A DNA stretch of 64,000 nt from contig DATMYF010000189.1 of the NCBI GenBank assembly GCA_035561075.1, positions 1 through 64,000 on the forward strand, given 5' to 3'. Shown here one piece after another: positions 55,733-64,000 of the stretch; positions within the stretch are counted from its first letter, which is position 1, and each line of letters begins with the position of its first letter. The position numbers and the translations under genes were made by a program. The DNA comes from JAMCRM01 sp035561075. GTDB taxonomy: Bacteria; Acidobacteriota; Terriglobia; Bryobacterales; Bryobacteraceae. Under the pieces are notes generated by a model. That model saw only the letters and a list, made by a program, of their open reading frames with translations. It was not told the origin of the DNA and searched no databases.

Positions 55733-56473
55733 TTAGACTTGGCGCCTATCGCTGGGCCTCTGCGCGGCTCCCGCCAGCAGCCGTATCCGCATCACATCTC
55801 GCATGTTCCGCAGATTCCCCCGCACCAGCTCCAGCCGGCTGTCGCCGTCGTCTCGCCAGCGGATGGGCACTTCCTTCACCACGTAGCCCAGCGCTTGCGC
55901 CAATGCCAGGATCTCGACGTCGAACATGTAGCCGTCGATCTTCTGTCTGGCGAACAAATTCACGGCCACGTCACGGCGGAAGAACTTGAAGCCGCATTGC
56001 GAGTCCGTGATGTGCCACAGCCCCGTGGCCGCGTGCATGAACCAGTGGAAACCGATCGAGCCGAGGCGCCGGTAGAGCGGCTGGCGGCGCTCTACCAAAG
56101 ACCGGTCAATCGCCCGCGAACCCGTCACGATAGGGAATTCCTTCAGCCAAGGCTCCAGTTTCGCGAATTCCTCGATGGGCACCTTATTGTCCGCGTCGGC
56201 GTAGCCGATGATTTCGCCCTCGGCAAGCGCCACCGCCTCCCGCACGCCGCGGCCTTTGCCGAGGCGCTCGGGGTGTCCAATCGCGCGCAGGCGCGCGTTG
56301 GTGCGGGCCATCTCCCGGACCACCTCGCGAGTGCCGTCCGAGCCGTCGGCCGCGACGATGATCTCGTAGGTCAGCCCGCGGGCCTCCAGCCAGGCCACGA
56401 TTTCCGAAATGGTCTGCCCGATTGCGGCCGCCTCGTTGAAGGCGGGCAGTACGAGCGATAGATACGGCGGCAT
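55733..56473 (-). CDS. GT2 glycosyltransferase, dolichyl-phosphate-glucose-synthase-like
   Basis: The ATG at 56473 (family start MPPYLSLVLPAFNEAAAIG) gives 246 residues; the longer frame upstream is antisense to the GmhB-like gene. Motifs: YEIIVAADGSDGTREVV, ERLGKGRGVREAVALAEGEI, YADADNKVPIEEFAKL (DXD), DSQCGFKFFRRDVAVNLF and FDVEILALAQALGYVVKEVP. It probably makes a polyprenyl-phosphate sugar. Transmembrane helices are absent. It is divergent from the GmhB-like gene, sharing a promoter region of only 33 bp. Confidence 0.92.
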   Translation of the reverse strand: MPPYLSLVLPAFNEAAAIGQTISEIVAWLEARGLTYEIIVAADGSDGTREVVREMARTNARLRAIGHPERLGKGRGVREAVALAEGEIIGYADADNKVPIEEFAKLEPWLKEFPIVTGSRAIDRSLVERRQPLYRRLGSIGFHWFMHAATGLWHITDSQCGFKFFRRDVAVNLFARQKIDGYMFDVEILALAQALGYVVKEVPIRWRDDGDSRLELVRGNLRNMRDVMRIRLLAGAAQRPSDRRQV

Positions 56474-56506
56474 GCGCGTGCGTCGGCGGGTTACAATCCG
56501 GCTTTG

Positions 56507-57076
56507 GTGTCGAACCCGATTATAACAACGCGCACTGGCGCCGCCCGCGCGGTATTTCTGGACCGCGATGGGGTCCTCAACCGCGCCATAGTGCGAGATG
56601 GCAAGCCGTTTCCGCCCGCCGGCTTGGCGGAGCTCGAAATAGCCGCCGATGCGCCTGCCGCGCTGGCGGCACTGAAGCGCATTGGTTTTCTGCTCCTGGT
56701 GGTGACCAACCAGCCGGATGTGGCGCGCGGGACGCAGACGCGGTCCGCAGTTGAAGAAATCCACGCCGTCTTGCTGGCCGCTCTCCCGCTCGACGGGTTC
56801 TACGTCTGCTGGCACGACGACCGCGATGCCTGCCGCTGCCGCAAACCCAAGCCCGGGCTACTGGAGGTCGCCGCCCGCGAGTACTCGATCGACCTCTCCC
56901 GCAGCTTCCTGATCGGCGACCGCTGGCGCGATATCGATGCGGGCCACAACGCCGGCTGCACCACGGTACTCATCGATCGCGGCTACCGGGAGGCTGCTCC
57001 GTCGCGCCCCCCGCATGCCCGCGTGCAATCGCTCGCAGAAGCTGCCGCCTGGATCGCCGGGGCCGTACAGGCATGA
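56507..57076 (+). CDS. HAD-family heptose-bisphosphate phosphatase-like (GmhB-like)
   Basis: The GTG at 56507 (or TTG at 56504) gives about 189 residues. HAD motif I is AVFLDRDGVLNRAIV with nucleophile Asp. The other motifs are LLVVTNQPDVARG (motif II), ACRCRKPKPGLLEVAA with a zinc-type Cys cluster (CWHDDRDACRCRKP) typical of GmhB, and FLIGDRWRDIDAGHNAGC (motif IV). GmhB removes the C7 phosphate of D-glycero-D-manno-heptose 1,7-bisphosphate for ADP- or GDP-heptose synthesis. The gene overlaps the next transferase gene by 4 bp. No hddA, hddC or hldE is in the window. Confidence 0.88.
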   Translation: MSNPIITTRTGAARAVFLDRDGVLNRAIVRDGKPFPPAGLAELEIAADAPAALAALKRIGFLLLVVTNQPDVARGTQTRSAVEEIHAVLLAALPLDGFYVCWHDDRDACRCRKPKPGLLEVAAREYSIDLSRSFLIGDRWRDIDAGHNAGCTTVLIDRGYREAAPSRPPHARVQSLAEAAAWIAGAVQA

Positions 57077-59097
57077 CCCCCCTCGACTTGATCGTTCCGT
57101 TCTACAAGGACGCCGCGCTGGCCGACGCCCTCTTCGGCTCGCTTGCAGCCATTGAGGACGAACTGGCCGCCGGGTTGTGCTCGATCCTGGCCATCGACGA
57201 TTCACCCGGGGACGCCGCGCTCCAGTCCTCGCTCCGCCGCGCCGCGGAGCGCTTCCGGATCCCCTTCGAGATCGCCGTCAATCCCCGCAACCTGGGCTTC
57301 GTAGGCTCGGCCAACATCGGCCTGCGGCGCGCCGTCGAACGCGGGCACCACGCCCTGCTGCTCAACTCCGATACGCTCGTCTTCCCCGGCGCCATCGCCG
57401 AAATGCGGCGTGTGGCCGAGCTCGACCCCATGATCGGATTCGTCAACCCGCGATCCAACAACGCCAGCATCCTCTCGCTGCCCCAGCAGGAGGAGTACCG
57501 CGATCCGGACCCCGCGGCCGCGCACGCGCTGTACGCCCGCCTGGCCCCCCTGCTGCCGGATTTCCAGTTCACCCCCACCGCGGTCGGGTTCTGCCTGTTG
57601 ATTCGCCGGGAGGTGCTCGAAGAGTTCGGCCTGCTCGACGAATGCTACTCGCCGGGCTACAGCGAGGAGAACGACCTCGTCATGCGGGCGAACCGCTGCG
57701 GCTACCGCGCCGCGCTGGCCAATCGCGCCTTTGTCTATCATGCCGGGGGCGGTTCCTTCGCCGCGCCGGAGAGCGAGGCGCTGGAACGCCGGAACGAGCG
57801 CGTGCTGGGTCAGCGTTACCCCGAATACCTGCCGGCCGTGGCGCACTACTGCTCCTCGCCGAACTACCGCTTCGAGCGGCTGCTGGGAGCGCTGCTACCC
57901 GGGCGGCCCGCCGTGGCCTTCGATTTTTCAAGCTTTGAAGCGCGCCATAACGGCACCTTCGATGCCGGCCGGCGCATCCTCGAAGGTGCCGCCCGTGAGT
58001 GGCCCTACCGCATCCACGTGATCGTCTCCCCGGTGGCCCGCCGCTTTCATCGCCTCGATGATATCCCGGGGCTGTCCTTCGAGCCCCTGGATACGGAGCG
58101 CGTCTTCGCCGCCGCGTTCCGGTTCGGCCAGCCCTTCAGCCTGGAGCACATCTCCCGCATGGCCTCCACCGCGCTGGTGAACGTCTACGCCATGCTGGAC
58201 CCCATCGCGCTCGATTGCCTCTACCTGCGCGAACCGGATTTGGAGGCGCTCTGGGCCGCCGTCTTCGCCCATGCCGACGGGGTAGTCTATATCAGCGACT
58301 TCGGCGCCGATGAGTTCCGGCGGCGCTTCCGCCTCCGCGACGGGTTGCGGGAGCTCGTCTGCCTGCTCTCGCTCGACCCGGCCGACTATGCCCCCGAAAC
58401 CGCCGCCACAGCCGGCGAGCACCTCCTGGTAATCGGCAATCACTTCGCCCATAAGCACATGGCCCCCACTGTGCGAGCTATTAAGGAAGCCCTACCGGAC
58501 CTGCCCATCGTGGCGCTCGGGCTTCCCACCGAGGCCGTGCCCGGGGTGCGCTGCTCTCCAAGCGGCGAGCTTCACGAAGCCGAAGTCAGGGAGCTCTTTC
58601 GTAAAGCCCGTGCCATTGTGTTTCCTTCCCTCTATGAGGGCTTCGGGCTGCCGATCATGGAGGGCCTGGCCCGCCGGAAACCGGTGCTGGCCCGCGATAT
58701 CCCCGCTGCCCGGGAGATCCGTGCCCGCGCAAACGCCGGCGACAACCTCATCCTGTATTCCTCCACCGGGGATCTTGTCCGCCGCCTGCGCACGGGCATC
58801 CCGGAGTGGCGGGAGACCGCCGGTTGCACGGGTGGCGAGGGCTGGGATGCCGTTACGCGAAAGCTCGGGGCTTTCATTGGGGGACTGGTGGAGGCCCCCT
58901 CCTTCGACCGCGTGCTGCTGCCGCGCCTGGAACACATCTTTGCGCTGGAAAGAATGATCGGCGGGGACGTAGCCCGGCTGCGCGACCGCGAGACCCGTAT
59001 TGCAGACCTGCGGAATTCGCTCTCGTGGCGCCTCACCGCGCCGCTGCGTGCGGCCGGCAGCCTCTGGCTGCGGCTTACCGGGGGCGGTGCGCGGTAG
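57073..59097 (+). CDS. Two-domain glycosyltransferase: GT2 followed by GT4
   Basis: The 674-residue protein's N-terminal GT2 domain (1-260) has LDLIVPFYKDAALADALFGS, LNSDTLVFPGAIAEM (DXD) and ECYSPGYSEENDLVMRANRC, as in rhamnosyl- and WcaA-like transferases. The C-terminal GT-B domain (about 280-640) has LEHISRMASTALVNVYAMLD, HLLVIGNHFAHKHMAPTVRA and IVFPSLYEGFGLPIMEGLAR. It therefore probably catalyses two sequential sugar additions. The final 40 residues have a coiled helix. The start overlaps the GmhB-like stop by 4 bp; the 3' end overlaps the convergent GT2 gene by 23 bp. Confidence 0.92.
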   Translation: MTPLDLIVPFYKDAALADALFGSLAAIEDELAAGLCSILAIDDSPGDAALQSSLRRAAERFRIPFEIAVNPRNLGFVGSANIGLRRAVERGHHALLLNSDTLVFPGAIAEMRRVAELDPMIGFVNPRSNNASILSLPQQEEYRDPDPAAAHALYARLAPLLPDFQFTPTAVGFCLLIRREVLEEFGLLDECYSPGYSEENDLVMRANRCGYRAALANRAFVYHAGGGSFAAPESEALERRNERVLGQRYPEYLPAVAHYCSSPNYRFERLLGALLPGRPAVAFDFSSFEARHNGTFDAGRRILEGAAREWPYRIHVIVSPVARRFHRLDDIPGLSFEPLDTERVFAAAFRFGQPFSLEHISRMASTALVNVYAMLDPIALDCLYLREPDLEALWAAVFAHADGVVYISDFGADEFRRRFRLRDGLRELVCLLSLDPADYAPETAATAGEHLLVIGNHFAHKHMAPTVRAIKEALPDLPIVALGLPTEAVPGVRCSPSGELHEAEVRELFRKARAIVFPSLYEGFGLPIMEGLARRKPVLARDIPAAREIRARANAGDNLILYSSTGDLVRRLRTGIPEWRETAGCTGGEGWDAVTRKLGAFIGGLVEAPSFDRVLLPRLEHIFALERMIGGDVARLRDRETRIADLRNSLSWRLTAPLRAAGSLWLRLTGGGAR

Positions 59098-60979
59098 CCG
59101 GATTGGAGTGCAGCGCGGCGTCCTCGGATTGATTGCTGAGATTCGGGTTATAGAACGGGTCGCCGCGATCGAGCCACGACCCCCAGCGCCTGACCCACAG
59201 GTTTCGCTCCGCATTACGGACACCCGGGCGGCGTGTCCGGCACTCCGCGTGGGTCAGCACGGCGGCGGGTTCGTAGATCACGCGGTAGCCGGCTTTGCGG
59301 ACGCGCAGGCACAAGTCGCTGTCGTTGTAATTCACCGGGAAGGCGGGGTCGAAGCCCCCCATTTCGTCGAACAGCCCCTTGCGGATTGCCAGGCAAGCGC
59401 CCGTGACGGCGGAAACATCGCGTGCCACGGGCCACCAGTTCCAGTAGCCCGAGCCGAAGGTGTGGCGCTGCGGGTGGCCCACCCCGTTCATGATCCCGAT
59501 CGCCATGCCGGCGTGCTGGATGGCGCCGTTGGGATACAGCAGGCGTGCCCCCACGACCCCCACGTCGGGCCGTTGCGCGTGTGCCACCAGGGTGGAGAGC
59601 CAGTCCGGAGCGAGCGGCATGACGTCGTCGTTCAGGAACACCAGCACCTCGCCGGCAGAGGCCTGCGCGCCCACGTTGCACATGGTCGAGAAGTCGAACG
59701 GCCCGGAATAGCGGACCCGCGTGCAATCGTGGCAGAGCGCCAGCCGCGCGATCCCTGCATCATTCCCGGTGAGGTGATGGACGACGACAATCTGCCGCTT
59801 TTTATACGTCGTCAGGGTCTCGAGCGACTTCAGGCAGCGCTCCAGCACTCGGGCGTTGCGGGAACAGATGACAATGCTTGCCAGGGGTACCCCGCGCAAC
59901 TTCCGGCGCAAGCGATAGCTATTCGGGAACGGGCCGTTCTCCACTTCCGCGGCCGAACCGCAGCGCCTTACCGCATCGGAGAGCGCCTGGAACCCGGCGG
60001 CATGGCTATACGGTTTGGCTCCTGTGTGCGCGGCAGTGGAGCCGGGGTGCCGGCGCCAGTGGTACAGGATCCGCGGGATGTGCCGCACCTCTCCGCCGTC
60101 CTCGGTGATGCGCAGCGCCAGGTCGTAATCCTGGCTCCCGTTGAAGGCGGTGCGCAGCCAGCCGGCGCGGTCGAGGGCCGTGCGCCGTGCTACCAGGAAA
60201 TGACCCAGGTACATGCAGGAGAGCAGCAGGTCCGGCGACCACCCGGGTTTGAAAATCGGCTCCACGCGCCGGCCGTTGGTATCCAGGCGGTCCTCGTCGG
60301 AGTAGACCAGGTCCGCGGGGCCGCTTCCGACGGCCTCTGCGACGCTGTGCAGGGCTGTGGGGGCCAGCACGTCGTCCTGGTCGAGGAAGCCGACGTAATC
60401 CCCTCCGGCCAGTTCGCCGGCGCGGTTGGTAGCGCCCGCGATTCCGAGGCCGCTATCGGACCGCACGAAGCGCACCCGCGGGTCTGCGGCGCATTGGGCG
60501 GTGAAGTATTCCGCCACCCAGGCGTCCCGCGAGGCGTCGTCGCACACGCAGAGCTGCCAGTCCGGCCAAGTCTGGTTGCGGAGCGATTCGACTGCCTCGA
60601 CCAGCCACTCCCGCCGGGGATTATGGACGGGCATCACCACGCTGATGGTAGGTTGGGAGGCGAACTGCCGGGCGCGGTCGGTGAACCACTGGGGGGCCGG
60701 CATGGCGGCCTCTTCCCGCTCAGCCCATCGCCGGTAGGCGTCCTCGGCAGCCCTCGGCCGCACCAATCTTACATACAGGGGATGGAATCGCGAGTGCAGC
60801 AGGCTCTGGCCAAGCCGGCCACGCCAATCGCGCAGCAGCCGGCCGGGCGCCCGGAGGGCACGGACCAGGTGGTTGCCGTCGATTTCGAGCAGCCGGTCCC
60901 CAGCCTTAGCCAGGATCTGTTCCACGCGTTCCACCTCACGTTCGAGCGCCTTGAGCGCCAGCGGCGTCAATCCTCGCAC
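59075..60979 (-). CDS. Tandem-GT2 glycosyltransferase
   Basis: The GTG at 60979 overlaps the stop of the upstream paralogue by 13 bp and gives 634 residues. The longer frame is antisense-like in composition. After an N-terminal helix (about 1-100) a GT2-like domain starts ISVVMPVHNPRREWLVEAVE, with FLDQDDVLAPTALHSV. A second GT2 follows as ASIVICSRNARVLERCLKSL, VLVFLNDDVMPLAPDWLSTL (DXD) and NYNDSDLCLRVRKAGYRVIY. The organisation matches large O-antigen and rhamnan transferases. It is likely a paralogue of the gene just upstream. Confidence 0.9.
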   Translation of the reverse strand: MRGLTPLALKALEREVERVEQILAKAGDRLLEIDGNHLVRALRAPGRLLRDWRGRLGQSLLHSRFHPLYVRLVRPRAAEDAYRRWAEREEAAMPAPQWFTDRARQFASQPTISVVMPVHNPRREWLVEAVESLRNQTWPDWQLCVCDDASRDAWVAEYFTAQCAADPRVRFVRSDSGLGIAGATNRAGELAGGDYVGFLDQDDVLAPTALHSVAEAVGSGPADLVYSDEDRLDTNGRRVEPIFKPGWSPDLLLSCMYLGHFLVARRTALDRAGWLRTAFNGSQDYDLALRITEDGGEVRHIPRILYHWRRHPGSTAAHTGAKPYSHAAGFQALSDAVRRCGSAAEVENGPFPNSYRLRRKLRGVPLASIVICSRNARVLERCLKSLETLTTYKKRQIVVVHHLTGNDAGIARLALCHDCTRVRYSGPFDFSTMCNVGAQASAGEVLVFLNDDVMPLAPDWLSTLVAHAQRPDVGVVGARLLYPNGAIQHAGMAIGIMNGVGHPQRHTFGSGYWNWWPVARDVSAVTGACLAIRKGLFDEMGGFDPAFPVNYNDSDLCLRVRKAGYRVIYEPAAVLTHAECRTRRPGVRNAERNLWVRRWGSWLDRGDPFYNPNLSNQSEDAALHSNPATAHRPR

Positions 60980-62940
60980 GAACGGCTCCTCAGCGCGTAA
61001 TTCTCGGCCGCGCGGGTGAGGTTGGGGCTGTAATAGGGGTCGTCTGCAATGTACTCCCGCCAGCGCGCCTGAAACGCCCGAACCTCCGCGCGGCTGGGCC
61101 TGCGGAGCCGCCACGGCTTGGAAAGGGCCTCATGGTGGTAAAGCGAGGCGTGCGGGGTGTACAGCACGCGACGGCCGCGGCGCTGGATCCGGAGGCACAG
61201 GTCGATGTCATTGTAAGCCACCGGGAAATTCCCCGCATCAAAGCCCTCCGCCTCCCGGAACACCTCCGCCCGTGTCATCAGGCAGGCCCCGGTCACGGCG
61301 CTCACGTTGCGGATCACGCCACCGTAATTCCCGTAGGTGGGCGCGTCCCCGGGCCAGCCCTTGAAGGCATGCCCGCACACCCCGAAGATCCCGATAACCA
61401 CGCCGGCGTGCTGGATCGTGCCGCCGGGATAGAGCAGGCGCGCCCCCACGACCCCCACCGCCGGCCGTACGGCCAGTTCCACCATGGCTTCCAGCCACCC
61501 TGGGTCGATCACGGTCGTGTCGTCGTTCAGGAACAGCAGCAGCGGGGCGGTGCCGCCGAGCGCCGCCTCGTTGTTCATGGCGGAGTAGTTGAACGGGCGC
61601 TTCCGCCAGTCGAGGTGCCGCGCCCCATGGCGCACGGCCACGGCTTCGAGGCCTTTTTTCGAGTTGTCGATGACGGTGATCCCGTAGGCGGTGTAGCCCG
61701 TATTGGCGCGCACGCTGTTCAAGCAGCGGTCAAGCAGCGCGGCATCGCGCGAGGGGACGATGATATCCACCGCCAAGTTCGGCGGGATGGGATATCGCAC
61801 TCGCCAGCAGCCGGGCGCGCGACCGACCTCCACGCTGACGCCCGGGAGGCTCTGCTCGATTGCTTCCCGCGGAGCGGGTTCGCGCGGCCCGCGCCGGTGG
61901 TACAGAACCTCGGCCAGGTGCTCGATACGTTCCCCAGCATCTCCCGCGCGCAAAGCGATCTCGTAGGTGCCGGCCGACTCGCGGGCCAAGTCGCGGCGGA
62001 ATATCATGGCGCGGCCGATGTAGTCCTGGGAGAGCAGAAGGTCCGGCGACCAGTCCGGCTTGAATAGCGGGGCCATGCGGACGCCGTGCTCATCGAGCTC
62101 GTCTTCGTCGCAATAGACCAGGCCCGCGCCGCTCTCGGCCGCGGCGGCGAACCGGGCGAGGGCGTCCGGAGAGAGTTCGTCGCCGGGGCCGGGGTATAGC
62201 AGGTACGCGCCCGTTCCGGCAGCCGCCGATGGGACCGCTTCCCATTTTTTGTACGTCTGGGCCCGGAGAGAAGCCAGTGTGCGCTCGTCGGGGGCCACCA
62301 CGCTCACAAGAGGTCCTCCGCTGTCCGCGGACACCTCCCGCTTCTCGTAGTCGGCGATCCAACGGTGATACCGTCCGGGGGCGGGCACACTTTCGAAAGC
62401 CTGGCTCGTCAATTTCCGCCGGATGCGACGCAGGAACAGGCCACCGGTACCGGTGAGGATTCGCCAGGTGCGGCTTTCGACAACTGATGTGGTCTGGCGC
62501 GCCAAATCGTCCGCGATGGCATGGAGGAACTCGATCCGATGCTCGAGGGCGGCGGCCTGTTCCTCCCTGGCCTGTAGGCGCAACAGTTCGGCAAGGAGCG
62601 CGGCCACGTCCTTCTTGAGTGTCGTGCCACGCCGCAGCAGGACGGCGGGGCCGCGGTAGGACAGGTCCGGCACGAAGCCGGCGTCCAGGAAGGCTTCAAG
62701 CCAGCGGGGCAGGTCCGCCTCGGGAGCAGCGAAGAGCACGGCGTCTGTGATCGTGGCCCATCGGCGCACAGCACCGGCTTGGCCATCCGGGTTCATCCAG
62801 ACGACCAAGTCGTAGCGGCCCACCGCGGTCTCATCCGTGTCCACCACGAGCGATCCCGTGCGCAGCCGCGCCGCGACCGTCCCGTCGGCATCCAGTACCC
62901 GGGCGGGCTTGAGATGCCGGATCGACTCGACTAGCTCCAT
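60967..62940 (-). CDS. Tandem-GT2 glycosyltransferase, first domain reduced
   Basis: The 657-residue protein's C-terminal GT2 domain is complete: VDIIVPSRDAALLDRCLNSV, LLLFLNDDTTVIDPGWLEAM (DXD) and YNDIDLCLRIQRRGRRVLYT. The central part (about 210-390) resembles the first GT2 domain of the downstream paralogue (GLVYCDEDELDEHGVRMAPL, FKPDWSPDLLLSQDYIGRAM), but its opening strand is shortened (LVSVVAPDERTLASLRAQTY). The N-terminal 150 residues include a Rossmann-like piece (YDLVVWMNPDGQAGAVRRW). A -10-like TATAAT lies at 62961-62966 on this strand. It is translationally coupled to the next gene. Confidence 0.87.
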   Translation of the reverse strand: MELVESIRHLKPARVLDADGTVAARLRTGSLVVDTDETAVGRYDLVVWMNPDGQAGAVRRWATITDAVLFAAPEADLPRWLEAFLDAGFVPDLSYRGPAVLLRRGTTLKKDVAALLAELLRLQAREEQAAALEHRIEFLHAIADDLARQTTSVVESRTWRILTGTGGLFLRRIRRKLTSQAFESVPAPGRYHRWIADYEKREVSADSGGPLVSVVAPDERTLASLRAQTYKKWEAVPSAAAGTGAYLLYPGPGDELSPDALARFAAAAESGAGLVYCDEDELDEHGVRMAPLFKPDWSPDLLLSQDYIGRAMIFRRDLARESAGTYEIALRAGDAGERIEHLAEVLYHRRGPREPAPREAIEQSLPGVSVEVGRAPGCWRVRYPIPPNLAVDIIVPSRDAALLDRCLNSVRANTGYTAYGITVIDNSKKGLEAVAVRHGARHLDWRKRPFNYSAMNNEAALGGTAPLLLFLNDDTTVIDPGWLEAMVELAVRPAVGVVGARLLYPGGTIQHAGVVIGIFGVCGHAFKGWPGDAPTYGNYGGVIRNVSAVTGACLMTRAEVFREAEGFDAGNFPVAYNDIDLCLRIQRRGRRVLYTPHASLYHHEALSKPWRLRRPSRAEVRAFQARWREYIADDPYYSPNLTRAAENYALRSRSCED

Positions 62941-62960
62941 TAAGTACCGGGGGATCCCTA

Positions 62961-62966
62961 ATTATA
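62961..62966 (-). promoter_or_regulatory. -10-like element upstream of the tandem-GT2 pair
   Basis: TATAAT on the minus strand, 20 bp before the start codon at 62940, in the 120-bp divergent gap to the epimerase gene. No good -35 is seen. Confidence 0.3.
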
Positions 62967-63060
62967 AGCTGTAGCGTCATCCGGCGGTTGGGCGCAGGCA
63001 CCCAGATGGTAAAATGGCGACGTCCGCCGCGGGCCTGGACTTCCCCGGCGCCCCCAACTC

Positions 63061-64000
63061 ATGAAAGCCATCGTCACCGGTTCCGGGGGCCTGATCGGCT
63101 CCGAATGCGCCCGTTTACTTGCCAGTGAAGGCTGGCATGTCGTCGGTATCGACAACGACATGCGCCGCGAGTTCTTTGGACCGCATGGCACCACTTCCGC
63201 CAATGTCCGGTCTCTCGAGCGGACCGCGCCGCGTTACCGCCACGTCAATGTCGATATCCGGGATCGCCAGGGGATCCGCGATCTCTTCGAAGCCGAGCGC
63301 CCCGATTTCGTCATCCATACCGCCGCCCAGCCCTCCCACGACAAGGCCGCGTCAATCCCTTACGAGGATTTCGACGTGAATGCCGGCGGCACCCTTAACC
63401 TGCTGGTGGCGGCGCGCGATTTCTGCCCCGGCTCGCCGTTCTGTTTCACCAGCACCAACAAAGTCTACGGGGACCGGCCCAACTACCTTCCGCTGGTTGA
63501 AAAAGAAAAGCGCTACGACTACGCAGAAATCGACGCGATCGACGAGTCCATGTCCATTGACCACTGCCTGCACTCGCTCTTCGGCGCCTCGAAAGTGGCT
63601 GCCGACGTGATGTGCCAGGAGTTCGGGCGCTACTTCGGGATGCCCGTGGGGGTCTTCCGCGGGGGTTGCCTCACCGGTCCGCAGCACGCCGCCGTGGAGT
63701 TGCACGGCTATCTCGCCTATATCGTCCACTGCGCCGTGACGGGCAAGCGGTACACCGTTTACGGCTACAAGGGAAAGCAGGTACGGGACCAGATTCACAC
63801 CAACGATGTGGCCCGCCTGTTCCTGCACTTCTTCAAGAAGCCGCGCTCGGGCGAGGTCTACAACCTGGGCGGCGGCCGGGCCAACAGCATCTCCATCCTG
63901 GAGACCATCGATATACTGGCTGCCATGGGCTACCGGCTGGAGTACGACTACAAGGAAGAGAACCGGAAAGGCGACCACATCTGCTACATCTCGGACCTCT
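63061..64000 (+). CDS. NAD-dependent epimerase/dehydratase, CDP-paratose 2-epimerase-like (cut by window end)
   Basis: The frame runs off the window after 313 residues. Extended SDR features: KAIVTGSGGLIGSECARLLA with the NAD loop GSGGLIG (residues 7-13), HTAAQPSHDKAAS, FTSTNKVYGDRPNYL in place of the classical SSxxVYG, and a YxxxK-type region around SLFGASKVAADV. FRGGCLTGPQHAAVELHGYL and VYGYKGKQVRDQIHTNDV closely follow the CDP-paratose/CDP-tyvelose epimerase group. It would interconvert nucleotide-activated dideoxyhexoses or a related sugar for the polysaccharide. Other CDP-sugar genes are not in the window. Confidence 0.85.
   Translation, partial: MKAIVTGSGGLIGSECARLLASEGWHVVGIDNDMRREFFGPHGTTSANVRSLERTAPRYRHVNVDIRDRQGIRDLFEAERPDFVIHTAAQPSHDKAASIPYEDFDVNAGGTLNLLVAARDFCPGSPFCFTSTNKVYGDRPNYLPLVEKEKRYDYAEIDAIDESMSIDHCLHSLFGASKVAADVMCQEFGRYFGMPVGVFRGGCLTGPQHAAVELHGYLAYIVHCAVTGKRYTVYGYKGKQVRDQIHTNDVARLFLHFFKKPRSGEVYNLGGGRANSISILETIDILAAMGYRLEYDYKEENRKGDHICYISDL

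Noticed and set aside
59000..61000. 666-residue plus-strand open frame
   Set aside because: Covers the tandem-GT2 gene in antisense and lacks any recognisable motif.

Overview
The window looks like chromosomal DNA of a high-GC Acidobacteriota member, probably of the Solibacter/Bryobacterales kind. This is an inference from gene content: several Tat-signal Gfo/Idh/MocA oxidoreductases, a Tat-signal GH38 glycosidase, a secreted SBBP-repeat protein, an M81 peptidase, an ECF sigma factor and many two-domain glycosyltransferases. No rRNA, tRNA or CRISPR array was seen.

Region 1 (1-4.6 kb) is housekeeping and catabolic: an ArsR-type regulator cut by the window edge, a palindromic operator, ahcY (S-adenosylhomocysteine hydrolase), a secreted class-C beta-lactamase-like hydrolase and a Gfo/Idh/MocA oxidoreductase.

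Region 2 (4.6-19.5 kb) is the accessory core. Plasmid-type maintenance genes are scattered among ordinary genes. They include a tyrosine recombinase, a ParA plus ribbon-helix-helix pair, a first iteron array (about 22-bp spacing) ahead of replication initiator Rep1, and a second tyrosine recombinase that has lost its C-terminus. Next come a wrecked Tn3-family transposon, an unknown helix-turn-helix-like protein, and a second initiator (Rep2) that diverges across its own unrelated 22-bp iteron array from a second ParA plus ribbon-helix-helix pair. Rep1 and Rep2 share a C-terminal domain but not an N-terminal one. An ECF sigma factor, an oxidoreductase and the GH38 enzyme lie between these modules. 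The simplest reading is one or more plasmids integrated into, and now decaying within, a chromosome.

Region 3 (19.5-25.7 kb) holds secreted enzymes, a fused glycosyltransferase-methyltransferase, and a small graveyard: an AbrB antitoxin stub, a frameshifted secreted-protein remnant, and a HicBA pair whose toxin has an internal deletion.

Region 4 (25.7-64 kb) is a large surface-polysaccharide locus. It covers sugar activation (a fucokinase-like kinase fused to a UDP-sugar pyrophosphorylase, a degenerate GalU-like protein, WecB, a GmhB-like phosphatase, a CDP-paratose epimerase-like protein), an ABC-type Wzm/Wzt exporter, a radical SAM enzyme, five stand-alone or C-terminally extended methyltransferases, and about a dozen glycosyltransferases. 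These include lipid-linked-sugar synthases, two polytopic GT39/ArnT-like transferases, and a 1351-residue protein with methyltransferase-like, capsule-synthase-like, coiled-coil and GT2 segments. A 1410-residue secreted SBBP protein with five copies of an unnamed two-cysteine repeat interrupts the locus.
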